A stretch of DNA of 64,000 bases from Luteibacter sp. UNCMF331Sha3.1 (lineage in GTDB: Bacteria; Pseudomonadota; Gammaproteobacteria; Xanthomonadales; Rhodanobacteraceae). Of the stretch, positions 46,861-55,211 are shown one piece after another; positions within the stretch are counted from its first letter, which is position 1, and the number at the start of each line of letters is the position of its first letter. Made by a program: the position numbers and the translations under genes. Under the pieces are notes generated by a model. It was not told where the DNA came from. It saw only the letters and a list, made by a program, of their open reading frames with translations, and did not search any database. Location: the NCBI RefSeq assembly GCF_900109915.1, contig NZ_FOBU01000001.1:688764-752763 (forward strand), in the 5' to 3' direction.

Positions 46861-47793
46861 TTACGGGGTTTTCGGCCTTGGGTGGCCGCTGAAACGAAGG
46901 GTGGCCCTGCCGTCCGCCACCACGAGCCGGCCGGCCGCGCCGAACGGGAGGGTGAACTTGGCCGGACCGTGCCCGAACGGCAGGCCCCGGACGATGGGAA
47001 TGCCCGCCGCGCCGGCGATCCGCTCGAAGACGGTGTCGAGGTCGTAGCCGTTGTCGTATTCGGCCACGCGATAGCCGGTGAAGTCGCCGACCAGCAGGGC
47101 CTTCTGCGCACCGAGCACCCCCGCGTGCAGCAGGTGATAGAGCATGCGTTCCACCCGGAACGGCGGCTCTGCGATGTCCTCGATGTAGAGCAGGCCGCCC
47201 TCGATCGATGGAAAGTACGGCGAGCCGACGAGGCCCGCGAGCATGGCGAGGTTGCCGCCCCAGAGCGTGCCGTCGACGGCGATATCCGGGGTGTGCGGCG
47301 CCTCCCATTCCCCGAGGCCCTCCTCGTCGGCGAGGGTTCGCCAGACGTGTTCCCACGTCAGCGGGTCGAGCTCCGGCGCACCGAAGTCGGCGCCGAGCAT
47401 CGGGCCGCCGTAGGTGACGATGCCCGCGCGGGCATAGAGCGCGGACTGCAGCGCCGTGAAGTCGCTGTGTCCGATCATCGCCACGGGCGCGTCGCGCAGA
47501 CGCTCGCCGAGTGCGTCGTAATTCAGCAGCGGCAACAGCGGGTGTGCGCCATAGCCACCGCGGATGGCGAGCACCACGTCGGGCAGCGGACGCGACGGGT
47601 CGGCCAGCCCGTTGAGGTCGGCCGCGCGCTCGGCGTCCGTGCCCGCGAAACGCAGGTCGAGGCGATCGAGGACCTCACGGCCGGCGATCCGGTGACCGGC
47701 GGCTTCCAGCCGCTCGATGCCCCGACGCATGGCCTCGGGGATATGGGGGTAACCGGAAGGAGCGATCAGGCGGATCTCGTAACGTGCGGACAT
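46861..47793 (-). CDS. ldcA: LD-carboxypeptidase (LdcA)
   Basis: This 310-residue S66-family peptidase trims the terminal D-Ala from recycled muropeptide tetrapeptides. The nucleophile serine is in APVAMIGHSDFTALQSALY. AIRGGYGAHPLLPLLNYD, GTLWGGNLAMLAGLVGSPY and LYIEDIAEPPFRVERML hold the other conserved parts, including the catalytic Glu. The final catalytic His is in LPFGHGPAKFTLPFG. It interrupts the rib genes between ribB and ribH. Function relates to amgK/murU recycling elsewhere in the window. Confidence 0.92.
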   Translation of the reverse strand: MSARYEIRLIAPSGYPHIPEAMRRGIERLEAAGHRIAGREVLDRLDLRFAGTDAERAADLNGLADPSRPLPDVVLAIRGGYGAHPLLPLLNYDALGERLRDAPVAMIGHSDFTALQSALYARAGIVTYGGPMLGADFGAPELDPLTWEHVWRTLADEEGLGEWEAPHTPDIAVDGTLWGGNLAMLAGLVGSPYFPSIEGGLLYIEDIAEPPFRVERMLYHLLHAGVLGAQKALLVGDFTGYRVAEYDNGYDLDTVFERIAGAAGIPIVRGLPFGHGPAKFTLPFGAAGRLVVADGRATLRFSGHPRPKTP

Positions 47794-47865
47794 GCGGGAT
47801 ACGTCGTGTTCCAAAGCGATAGCAATAATGGCTTGGCGGACCTTTCGCAACATCGGGTTGCGTGA

Positions 47866-48957
47866 TCACCCCGCCTGTTCGACCACTTCGAGGCCGAACC
47901 CCGCGATGCCGACGAACTTACGCGGCGTGCCCATCACGCGGAGCCGTTTCACGCCGAGGTCCGCGAGGATCTGCGCGCCCAGACCCAGCTGACGCCATTC
48001 CTGGTCATCCTTCGGCGCGGGCATGGGGGCCGCGTCGCGCTTGAGCCGGGCCAGCAGGGCCTCGGGCGTGTCGGCGCCGGAGAGCACGAGCAGCACGCCG
48101 CGGTCCTCGGCGTCGATGCGACGCAGGGCGTCGGTCACGGTCTGCCCGAGGTCGTCGCGCTTGAGGTGGAGCACGTCGGAAAGCGTATTGCGCACGTGCA
48201 CGCGCGTGATCACGGGCTCGCCATCGCCGATGTCGCCACGCGTGAGCGCGAAGTGCAGCCCATGCCGGATGGCGTCGCGGAAGGCGATGAGGCGAAAAGG
48301 ACCGAACTCGGTATCGACGTCGTCGGCGAACACGCGCTCGACCGTCTTTTCGGTTTCGAGGCGATAGCGGATCAGGTCGGCGATCGTGCCGATCTTCAGG
48401 CCGTGCTTCGCCGCGAAGACTTCGAGCTCGGGGCGACGCGCCATCGAGCCGTCGTCGTGGAGGATTTCGATCAGCACGGACGCGGGCTCGAGGCCCGCGA
48501 GCGCGGCCAGGTCGCAACCGGCTTCGGTGTGGCCCGCGCGCGACAGCACGCCGCCGGCCTGCGCGGTGAGCGGAAACACGTGCCCCGGCATGGTGATGTC
48601 GGCGGGCGAGGCGTCCTTCGCGACGGCGGCCTGCACGGTGCGCGCGCGGTCGTGCGCCGAGATGCCGGTGGTGACACCCTCGGCGGCCTCGATCGAGACG
48701 GTGAAGTTGGTGTGGTACGGCGAGTTGTTGTCGCTGACCATCGGCTTCAGGCCGAGCTGACGCGTGCGCTGCTCGGTAAGCGTCAGGCACATGAGACCGC
48801 GTGCCTCGCGAACCATGAAGTTGACGTCCTCCGGCCGGACCTTTTCGGCGGCCATGACGATGTCGCCTTCGTTTTCGCGATCCTCGTCGTCGAGGATCAC
48901 GACCATGCGGCCGTTGCGAAGGTCTTCGAGGATCTCGGGAATGGTGTTGAAGGGCAT
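47866..48957 (-). CDS. ribB: RibB dihydroxybutanone-phosphate synthase with degenerate RibA-like domain (RibBX type)
   Basis: This 363-residue protein has an intact RibB domain at residues 1-200 ([41 protein letters not shown]). It makes 3,4-dihydroxy-2-butanone 4-phosphate from ribulose-5-phosphate. The C-terminal 160 residues follow the GTP cyclohydrolase II fold ([19 protein letters not shown]) but contain no cysteine, so the zinc site (normally three Cys) is gone and this half should lack GTP cyclohydrolase activity. Similar RibBX proteins are known. A separate ribA must exist elsewhere. The gene is 14 bp downstream of ribE. Confidence 0.93.
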   Translation of the reverse strand: MPFNTIPEILEDLRNGRMVVILDDEDRENEGDIVMAAEKVRPEDVNFMVREARGLMCLTLTEQRTRQLGLKPMVSDNNSPYHTNFTVSIEAAEGVTTGISAHDRARTVQAAVAKDASPADITMPGHVFPLTAQAGGVLSRAGHTEAGCDLAALAGLEPASVLIEILHDDGSMARRPELEVFAAKHGLKIGTIADLIRYRLETEKTVERVFADDVDTEFGPFRLIAFRDAIRHGLHFALTRGDIGDGEPVITRVHVRNTLSDVLHLKRDDLGQTVTDALRRIDAEDRGVLLVLSGADTPEALLARLKRDAAPMPAPKDDQEWRQLGLGAQILADLGVKRLRVMGTPRKFVGIAGFGLEVVEQAG

Positions 48958-48971
48958 GGAGGTCGTTCCGC

Positions 48972-49613
48972 TCAGGCGAAGCCGTGCTGTTTCAGGAAGG
49001 CCTCGTCGAGGCGCGGGCTGCCGCCGGCGCCGAGCAGCCGCTCGATGTACCGCGCGACCACGTCGACCTCGATGTTCACGGCGTCGCCGGCGCGGCGCGC
49101 CGAGAACGCGGTGTGTTCGACCGTGTGCGGAATGAGGTTGACGCCGAAACGGTTGCCCTCGACCTCGTTGACCGTGAGGCTGGTACCGTCGATGCAGACG
49201 GAGCCCTTGTGCGCGATGTAACGCGCGAGGTCGGAGGGCACCTCGAAGCTCCAGCGCAGCGATCGACCGTCTGGCACGACCGAAACGACCTTGCCGGTGC
49301 CGTCGACGTGTCCGGATACCAGGTGGCCGCCAAGACGGTCCGCCAGGCGCAAGGCTTTTTCGAGGTTCACCGGGTCGCCCGCCTTGTGTCGGCCGAGCGT
49401 GGTGTGCGCGAGCGTCTCGTTCGAGACGTCGGCCGCGAAGCTGGCGACGTCGAACGCGATCACGGTGAGGCAGACGCCGGAAACGGCGATGCTGTCGCCG
49501 AGGGCGACGTCGGTCATGTCGAGGGAGGCGGTGTCGACCGTGAGACGGACGTCGCCGCCGCGCGGTTCGAGGCGCGCGATGCGGCCGACCGCCTGGATGA
49601 TGCCGGTGAACAT
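48972..49613 (-). CDS. ribE: RibE, riboflavin synthase alpha chain
   Basis: This 213-residue protein with two lumazine-binding repeats begins [16 protein letters not shown], the classic start. [16 protein letters not shown] and [17 protein letters not shown] are the repeat landmarks, and [18 protein letters not shown] lies between them. It dismutates two lumazines to riboflavin. The GGAGG Shine-Dalgarno, 8 bp before ATG 49613, can pair with an upstream CCTCC. The gene is the first of the FMN-riboswitch-controlled cluster. Confidence 0.97.
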   Translation of the reverse strand: MFTGIIQAVGRIARLEPRGGDVRLTVDTASLDMTDVALGDSIAVSGVCLTVIAFDVASFAADVSNETLAHTTLGRHKAGDPVNLEKALRLADRLGGHLVSGHVDGTGKVVSVVPDGRSLRWSFEVPSDLARYIAHKGSVCIDGTSLTVNEVEGNRFGVNLIPHTVEHTAFSARRAGDAVNIEVDVVARYIERLLGAGGSPRLDEAFLKQHGFA

Positions 49614-49614
49614 G

Positions 49615-49659
49615 TCAGCGACCTCCGACGAAGGAGGCGTGGCGCAGTGTGGTTTTCAT
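49615..49659 (-). CDS. Possible 14-codon leader peptide overlapping the ribE ribosome site
   Basis: An ATG at 49659 opens MKTTLRHASFVGGR, ending in TGA one base before the ribE ATG. Translation of it would cross the CCTCC/GGAGG hairpin and expose the ribE Shine-Dalgarno. No strong Shine-Dalgarno of its own is visible (GGGAAACG about 8 bp upstream). It may be chance. Confidence 0.3.
   Translation of the reverse strand: MKTTLRHASFVGGR
49622..49637 (-). promoter_or_regulatory. Shine-Dalgarno-sequestering hairpin of ribE
   Basis: On the minus strand CCTCC-TTCGTC-GGAGG forms a 5-bp GC stem whose 3' arm is the ribE Shine-Dalgarno. It is the expected effector of a translational FMN riboswitch upstream. 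Confidence 0.65.
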
Positions 49660-49677
49660 GAAACGTTTCCCGCGGTG

Positions 49678-49715
49678 GTGAGCGAAAAACGCCCCAAGGC
49701 ATGGCCTTCGCTCAC
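49678..49715 (-). promoter_or_regulatory. Hairpin in the riboswitch expression platform
   Basis: GTGAGCGAA and TTCGCTCAC form a perfect 9-bp stem. The loop holds a smaller AAGGC-CAT-GCCTT hairpin and the run GCGTTTTT. It lies between the FMN aptamer and the ribE start and could be an anti-sequestor or a weak terminator. Confidence 0.45.
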
Positions 49716-49739
49716 TCCCCGGGGGAACGAGCGAACGCC

Positions 49740-49878
49740 GTCTTCTTTCATCCGGACTATGACCGTCGGCTCCGGCATCGGACCGGATCTGCTGACCTTC
49801 CGGCAGGACCGGAAGCGCTCGCGGGCTCGTTCACTGGGAACCTACCGCCGGTGGGGATTTACACCCCGCCCTGAAGAC
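49740..49878 (-). ncRNA. FMN riboswitch (RFN element)
   Basis: On the minus strand the aptamer opens with GTCTTCAGGGCGGGGTG and AATCCCCACCGGCGGTAGG, the diagnostic RFN sequence. It closes with CCGATGCCGGAGCCGACGG and TAGTCCGGATGAAAGAAGAC. GTCTTC and GAAGAC pair as P1. FMN binding should reduce ribE expression. The expression platform (49614-49739) carries the hairpins listed separately. Confidence 0.93.
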
Positions 49879-49962
49879 GCTGTGGAGGCGCAAGGATAGC
49901 ATGGTGCTGCTTGCGCCCCCTGCCGGAATGGGGGCTGAGACGCCGTCTTTTCAAGGTCCAGC

Positions 49963-50006
49963 GTGGGAGCCAGCCTGCTGGCTGCAGGTACCCGGTGGCT
50001 CCTACC
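49963..50006. repeat. REP-like element, class I, degraded
   Basis: GTGGGAGCCAGCCTGCTGGC is followed by a short centre and GGTGGCTCCTACC. It sits between the FMN riboswitch and the 3' end of the Gfo/Idh gene. The rest of the 49879-50012 gap shows no gene. Confidence 0.75.
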
Positions 50007-50012
50007 GAAACG

Positions 50013-50996
50013 TCAGGGCCTCAGCACCCGATCCATCACCCAGCTCGTGCGCGCGCCCGTGCGCGCCGTCGACGGACAGATGCCCTTCCCCGTGAGCTCC
50101 GCCACGATCGATGCGATCAGCGGCTGCTGGATATGCTCGGGGTTGGCGATGTGGATGTCCTCCACGTGCCCGCCCGATTCGAGCCGGATCGGCCCGTCGC
50201 CGAACGTGGCGAACGTGAGCCGCCCGCCGTTGCCCACGATCTGCACGCGATCCTCGCGGCGGTCGGCGGCGAAGTTCCACAGGCCGGTGCCCAGCACACC
50301 GCTGTAGAAGCGAAACGCCATCGCCACGGTGTCCTCCGCTGGATACGCACCGAGCTGGTTCGACACCATGCCGCGGGCGTCGACGATAGGGCCAAGCAGG
50401 AAATCGAGGATGTCGAGGGTATGGCAGCCGATGTCGACGAAGATGCCGCCACCCGAGATCGCCGGTTGCACCGTCCACGGCAGGTTCGCCGGATCGCGGT
50501 AGCGCGACTCGAACGGGTGGTGCAGCAGCACGTCGACGATGCGCGGCGCACCGATCGCACCGTCGGACAGCAGCTGCGCGATGCGCCGGAAGCGCGGCAA
50601 CATGCGGCGGTAATACGCGACGAAAACGGGCACACCGGCGGCTTCGCCCGCGCGCACGATGTCCTGACATTCGGCGTGATCGATCGCCATGGGCTTTTCG
50701 ACGTATACCGGCTTGCCCGCCGCGATCGCCTTCAGCGCGAGTTCGCGATGGCTCGACGGCGGCGTGGCGACGTACACCGCGTCGACACCGGGATCCGCGA
50801 TCAGGGCGTCCGCATCGTCGTACCAGCGCGGCACACCGTGACGGCGTGCATAGTCGCGCGCCTTGTCGCCGTCGCGGCGCATCACCGCCACCAGCGACGA
50901 ATCGGGTACTTTCGCGAAGGCCGGGCCGCTCTTGACCTCCGTCACGGCGCCGCAGCCGACGATCCCCCAGCGAACGTGCGCCAGGCGTGGCGTCAT
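50013..50996 (-). CDS. Gfo/Idh/MocA-family oxidoreductase
   Basis: This 327-residue NAD(P)-dependent dehydrogenase has the N-terminal Rossmann motif VRWGIVGCGAVTEVKSGPA. The catalytic lysine is in GKPVYVEKPMAIDHAEC and the C-terminal active-site Asp/His in GGGIFVDIGCHTLDILDFLLG. Substrates of the family are sugars, polyols or related compounds; this one is undefined. ATG 50996 overlaps the ribD stop; a GTG three bases earlier is possible. It probably shares the glyA-nrdR-ribD transcript. Confidence 0.9.
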   Translation of the reverse strand: MTPRLAHVRWGIVGCGAVTEVKSGPAFAKVPDSSLVAVMRRDGDKARDYARRHGVPRWYDDADALIADPGVDAVYVATPPSSHRELALKAIAAGKPVYVEKPMAIDHAECQDIVRAGEAAGVPVFVAYYRRMLPRFRRIAQLLSDGAIGAPRIVDVLLHHPFESRYRDPANLPWTVQPAISGGGIFVDIGCHTLDILDFLLGPIVDARGMVSNQLGAYPAEDTVAMAFRFYSGVLGTGLWNFAADRREDRVQIVGNGGRLTFATFGDGPIRLESGGHVEDIHIANPEHIQQPLIASIVAELTGKGICPSTARTGARTSWVMDRVLRP

Positions 50997-52117
50997 CACG
51001 CCCCGGCCTTCGCCGTGTGGGCGGGACGAAGCTGCAGCCGCGTGTCGTCGCCGACCTGACGCCGGTCGACGGTATCGAGCTTCCAGCGCGACGCCATGTC
51101 GTCGAGCGGCGGCAACGCCAGCATCGGGCGCGCGCTGCTGCCGAGCAGCACCGGCGCGACGTACACGAGCAGCTCGTCGGCGAGTCCCGCCGCGAGCAGC
51201 GCGCCGCAGAGCACCGGACCGGCCTCCACGTGCACTTCGTTGACGTCACGGAGCGCCAGTACGTGCAACGCGGCACGCAGATCGAGGCCACCGCGATCGT
51301 CGAGACGCACCGCGGCGCGGTCCACGCCGGCCAGATGCGCGGGCACGGCGACGTCCGGGGCGTGCATCAGCAGCGTCGGCGCGGCGGCGTCGAGCACGTT
51401 CGCGCGGTGCGGTGTGCGCAGGCGCGAATCGAGGATCGCACGCAGCGGCGGTACGAATCGTTCGTCGCCCGGAAGACGCACGGTGAGGTGCGGGTCGTCC
51501 GCCAGCACGGTGCCACTGGCCGACAGGATGGCGGACGCACGGGCGCGCCAGCGCTGCACGTCCGCGCGCGCGGCCTCGCCGGTAATCCATTTCGACGAAC
51601 CGTCGGCGAGCGCGGTGCCCCCGTCGAGGCTCATCGCGAGCTTCACCCGCACCCACGGGCGCCCCCGTTCGATGCGGCTGAAGAATCCGATGTTGAGCTC
51701 GCGCGCCTGCTCGCGCATCAGGCCGACCTGCACGCCGATGCCCGCGTCGCGCAGCTTCGCGATACCGGCGCCATCGACCTTGTCGAACGGGTCCTCGTGC
51801 GCGACGACCACGCGCCCGACGCCCGCCGCGATCAGCGCGTCGGCGCAGGGCGGCGTGCGGCCATGGTGCGCGCAGGGCTCGAGCGTGACGTACGCCGTGG
51901 CGCCGCGGGCGGATTCGCCGGCTTCGCGCAGCGCGTGCACTTCGGCATGCGGCTCGCCGGCACGCCGGTGCCAGCCGGTGCCGAGCACGGTGTCGCCGCG
52001 CGCGACGACGCAGCCGACGCGCGGATTCGGTTGCGTGGTGTGCATGCCCTGCGCGGCGAGGCGCAGCGCATGGGCCATGTGGACGTGGTCCATGGCCGGA
52101 AAGAACGGGCGCGACAT
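50996..52117 (-). CDS. ribD: RibD, pyrimidine deaminase/reductase
   Basis: This 373-residue bifunctional protein performs the deamination and reduction steps of riboflavin synthesis. The N-terminal deaminase has HAEVHALREAGESARGATAYVTLEPCAHHGRTPPC with the zinc ligands. The C-terminal reductase has VRVKLAMSLDGGTALADGSSKWITGEAAR. It is in the classic glyA-nrdR-ribD order, away from the riboswitch-led cluster, and no second FMN element is seen upstream. The ATG overlaps the nrdR stop by one base. Confidence 0.96.
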   Translation of the reverse strand: MSRPFFPAMDHVHMAHALRLAAQGMHTTQPNPRVGCVVARGDTVLGTGWHRRAGEPHAEVHALREAGESARGATAYVTLEPCAHHGRTPPCADALIAAGVGRVVVAHEDPFDKVDGAGIAKLRDAGIGVQVGLMREQARELNIGFFSRIERGRPWVRVKLAMSLDGGTALADGSSKWITGEAARADVQRWRARASAILSASGTVLADDPHLTVRLPGDERFVPPLRAILDSRLRTPHRANVLDAAAPTLLMHAPDVAVPAHLAGVDRAAVRLDDRGGLDLRAALHVLALRDVNEVHVEAGPVLCGALLAAGLADELLVYVAPVLLGSSARPMLALPPLDDMASRWKLDTVDRRQVGDDTRLQLRPAHTAKAGA

Positions 52118-52632
52118 CAGCTCTTGCGTCCGCGCCGGGCGGCGTCCAGCAGGGGCAGCTGCATGCCTTCGATGGACGGCAGGTCGCGCTCGAGTTTCTC
52201 GATCTCTTCGCGGAACGCGTGGACGTCTTCGAAGCGCCGGTACACCGAGGCGAAACGCACGTACGCGACCTGGTCGAGCTTCTTCAGTTCGCGCATGACG
52301 AGTTCGCCGACCTGGCGCGACGGCACTTCGCGTTCGCCGCAGCGGCGCAGGTCGTTCGTGACCGCGCGCATCGCGGTATCCACGGCGTCGCTCGCCACGG
52401 GACGCTTCTGCAACGCGCGCTCGAAGCTGACACGCAGCTTGTGCTCGTCGAACGGCTCGCGACGATCGCCGGATTTGACGATCGCCGGGAGTTTCAGCTC
52501 GGCCGTTTCGAACGTGTTGAAACGCTCGCCGCACTGCGGGCACTCGCGACGACGCCGCACCGTGCTCCCGTCTTCCGTGAGGCGGGAGTCGATGACGCGC
52601 GTGTCTTCATGCTGGCAGAACGGACAATGCAT
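52117..52632 (-). CDS. nrdR: NrdR, ribonucleotide reductase transcription repressor
   Basis: This 171-residue protein has a zinc ribbon ([34 protein letters not shown]) followed by an ATP-cone. It binds NrdR boxes and represses ribonucleotide reductase genes depending on ATP/dATP. Residues [18 protein letters not shown] mark the cone start. It overlaps glyA by one base and ribD by one base, so the three genes are one unit. Confidence 0.97.
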   Translation of the reverse strand: MHCPFCQHEDTRVIDSRLTEDGSTVRRRRECPQCGERFNTFETAELKLPAIVKSGDRREPFDEHKLRVSFERALQKRPVASDAVDTAMRAVTNDLRRCGEREVPSRQVGELVMRELKKLDQVAYVRFASVYRRFEDVHAFREEIEKLERDLPSIEGMQLPLLDAARRGRKS

Positions 52633-53888
52633 CAGCCGTAGACGGGGTATTTAGCACACTGCGCGGTGACCTTGCCACGCACCGTGGCCAGCACCGTCTC
52701 GTCGGCCGGCGCGTCGAGCACGTCGCAGATCCAGCCTGCGAGATCGATGGCATCGGCTTCGGTGTAACCACGCGTCGTGATCGCCGGCGTGCCGATGCGC
52801 AGGCCCGACGTGACGAACGGCGAACGCGGATCGTTCGGCACGGCGTTCTTGTTGACGGTGATGTGCGCCTTGCCGAGCGCGGCCTCGGCGTCCTTGCCCG
52901 TCACGTCGCGACCGATCAGGTCGATGAGCATGAGGTGGTTCTCGGTGCCGCCGGACACGACCTTGTAGCCGCGCGCGATCAGCGTCTCCGCCATGGCCTT
53001 GGCGTTCTTCACCACCTGCTTCTGATACTCCGTGAAGGCCGGCTCGAGGGCTTCCTTGAACGCGACGGCCTTGGCGGCGATCACGTGCATGAGCGGACCG
53101 CCCTGAATGCCCGGGAACACGATGGACTGGAGTTTCTTCTCCAGCTCTTCGCCGATGCCCTTCGCCACGATGATGCCACCGCGCGGACCGCGCAGCGTCT
53201 TGTGCGTGGTGGAGGTGACGACGTGCGCGTGCGGTACCGGGTTCGGGTAGACGCCCGCGGCCACGAGGCCGGCGACGTGCGCCATGTCGACGAACAGGTA
53301 CGCACCCACCTTGTCGGCGATGGCGCGGAACTTCGCCCAGTCGAGCACCTGCGAGTACGCCGAGAAGCCGGCGACGATCATCTTCGGCTTGTGCTCGACG
53401 GCGAGCTTCTCGATCTCGTCGTAGTCGACCAGACCGGTGTCCGGATCGATGCCGTACTGCACCGCGTTGAATAACTTGCCCGACATGTTCACCTTGGCGC
53501 CGTGCGTCAGGTGACCGCCGTGAGCGAGGCTCATGCCGAGGATCGTGTCGCCCGGCTGCAGCAACGCGAAGTACACGGCCTGGTTGGCCTGCGAGCCCGA
53601 ATGCGGCTGGACGTTGGCGTAATCGGCACCGAAGAGCTTCTTCAGGCGGTCGATGGCCAGCTTCTCGGCGACGTCGACGTATTCGCAACCGCCGTAGTAG
53701 CGCTTGCCGGGGTAACCCTCGGCGTACTTGTTCGTCAGGACCGAACCCTGGGCTTCCATCACGCGCGGGCTGGCGTAGTTCTCGGAGGCGATCAGCTCGA
53801 CGTGATCTTCCTGGCGACGGGCTTCGCCCGCGATGGCCTGGGCCAGCTCGTCGTCGTAACCGGCGATCGTTGCATCCTTCGGGAACAT
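52632..53888 (-). CDS. glyA: GlyA, serine hydroxymethyltransferase
   Basis: This 418-residue PLP enzyme converts serine and tetrahydrofolate to glycine and methylene-tetrahydrofolate. [35 protein letters not shown] and [16 protein letters not shown] (with the PLP lysine) are the hallmark segments. [22 protein letters not shown] is also conserved. It is the first gene of glyA-nrdR-ribD. The 200 bp upstream, shared with a divergent secreted protease gene, has no structured leader that I recognise. Confidence 0.98.
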   Translation of the reverse strand: MFPKDATIAGYDDELAQAIAGEARRQEDHVELIASENYASPRVMEAQGSVLTNKYAEGYPGKRYYGGCEYVDVAEKLAIDRLKKLFGADYANVQPHSGSQANQAVYFALLQPGDTILGMSLAHGGHLTHGAKVNMSGKLFNAVQYGIDPDTGLVDYDEIEKLAVEHKPKMIVAGFSAYSQVLDWAKFRAIADKVGAYLFVDMAHVAGLVAAGVYPNPVPHAHVVTSTTHKTLRGPRGGIIVAKGIGEELEKKLQSIVFPGIQGGPLMHVIAAKAVAFKEALEPAFTEYQKQVVKNAKAMAETLIARGYKVVSGGTENHLMLIDLIGRDVTGKDAEAALGKAHITVNKNAVPNDPRSPFVTSGLRIGTPAITTRGYTEADAIDLAGWICDVLDAPADETVLATVRGKVTAQCAKYPVYG

Positions 53889-54089
53889 CTGAACCTCGTG
53901 CAGAGCGCAATGGGAAAGGGGAAAAGTGTAGCCGAGGTGGGGGTTTGCAGCCAGCCGGACAAGGTCCGGAGCGGCATTCGCGACCCAGGCCTACCCACCT
54001 GCGGGGCACAGGCCTACTCCACCGCACGGGCACCCCACCTAGGCTTGCCGAGGGCGATTGCCCCTCCCCCTCCCCAAGGAATGGACACC

Positions 54090-55070
54090 ATGCGACTGCG
54101 ACACCTTCCCCTGGCACTGGCCCTCGTCGCCGGCACCCTGGCGACCGCCCCGGCGGCCATCGCCAGCTCTTCCGCGCTGGCCTTCGACATGGCCGTGGCC
54201 GACCGCCAGGTCACGGAATTCACCCTTGAACACAACGGCGCGGTCCACCGCATCGCCGGCCTGGAGCGCCTGGACGTGGAACTCGAAGGCCCCGACGGCC
54301 GACCCGGCGCCATGTACGTCGCGCGGGTCGACGGCCGCCCGGCCACGCTCGTCCGGCTGGGCGACGCGCTGGACATCGCGTTCGACGACGCCGCGCCGAC
54401 GTCTGCGGCCGCGAGGTCGCGGCGTTCGGGCGAGTGGACTGCCGACTACACCGGATTCGGCGACCTCGTGACCAGCGACGACGCCGAGCCGTACGACCCG
54501 GAGGCCGACGAGCCGGGCGGCGACGGGCTCAATGTCTGGATCTTCCTCCACGACCAGTCGAAGGAACCGGATCACGCCCATTTCCTCAACTGGTACACGA
54601 CCTGGTGGGTCCGGGAGATGCAGAAGGACATCGTGCCGGGCAAGAAGGTCCGCGTTTTCCTCAAGACGAACGTCCCGGGGCTGACCGATCTCGACTACCA
54701 CGCCGGCACGGCCGCCCAGCGCCTGAAAGACGTCCATCTGCGCGGCTTCGAGCACGTCCACGACGCGCACGGTGCGCCGGGTCAGCTCGCCCGTTACGTG
54801 CTGTTCGTCGACGAGCCGGCGGCGAACTGGGGCGAAGACGTCGTCGGCGTCGCGCTGGACAACGGAAAGTCGGCGCTGGCGAGCCGGCGGGGACCGCGTC
54901 ACATCGTGGCGCACGAGATCGGCCACACCATCGGCGGCGTGCACGAGCTAGCCCAGAAGGCCTGGTGCGCGAGCAGCATGGCCGGGTACGTCTGGCTCAC
55001 GGCCAGCTGCCTCTGGTACACCACCCCCAACCAGCGCGGCATTCGCGACTATCTCCTGCCGCGCCTGTAG
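54090..55070 (+). CDS. Secreted putative zinc metalloprotease with a metzincin-type motif
   Basis: This 326-residue protein has a signal peptide (LPLALALVAGTLATAPAAIA). A poorly conserved 100-residue region carries an acidic segment (DAEPYDPEADEPGGDG). HEIGHTIGGVH at residues 275-285 gives the three zinc histidines and catalytic Glu276 of the HExxHxxGxxH type. SSMAGYVW (Met298) could be the Met-turn. AAGGA ends 9 bp before ATG 54090; ATG 54081 is too close to it. I cannot assign a family; the protease call rests on the motif and the secretion signal. Confidence 0.72.
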   Translation: MRLRHLPLALALVAGTLATAPAAIASSSALAFDMAVADRQVTEFTLEHNGAVHRIAGLERLDVELEGPDGRPGAMYVARVDGRPATLVRLGDALDIAFDDAAPTSAAARSRRSGEWTADYTGFGDLVTSDDAEPYDPEADEPGGDGLNVWIFLHDQSKEPDHAHFLNWYTTWWVREMQKDIVPGKKVRVFLKTNVPGLTDLDYHAGTAAQRLKDVHLRGFEHVHDAHGAPGQLARYVLFVDEPAANWGEDVVGVALDNGKSALASRRGPRHIVAHEIGHTIGGVHELAQKAWCASSMAGYVWLTASCLWYTTPNQRGIRDYLLPRL

Positions 55071-55078
55071 GACGAGCC

Positions 55079-55103
55079 CGGGGCCCGGCCCGTCCGGGCC
55101 CCG
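55079..55103. terminator. GC-rich hairpin after the metalloprotease gene
   Basis: CGGGGCCCGG-CCCGT-CCGGGCCCCG is a 10-bp stem 8 bp after the stop. It has no U-tract, so intrinsic termination is uncertain. Confidence 0.5.
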
Positions 55104-55143
55104 CCGCGACGACTCCGCCCTCCGCCCCGTCACGCCGACCGGT

Positions 55144-55149
55144 TATAAT
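55144..55149 (+). promoter_or_regulatory. Perfect -10 box upstream of ettA
   Basis: TATAAT stands 62 bp before the ettA ATG in an otherwise GC-rich interval. No matching -35 box is evident at 16-18 bp. Confidence 0.4.
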
Positions 55150-55211
55150 CGGGGTTTGCCTGCCCGGAGCCTCCCTCGCTCCGACGGCCCGCATCGCCTG
55201 ACGGAGCACCC

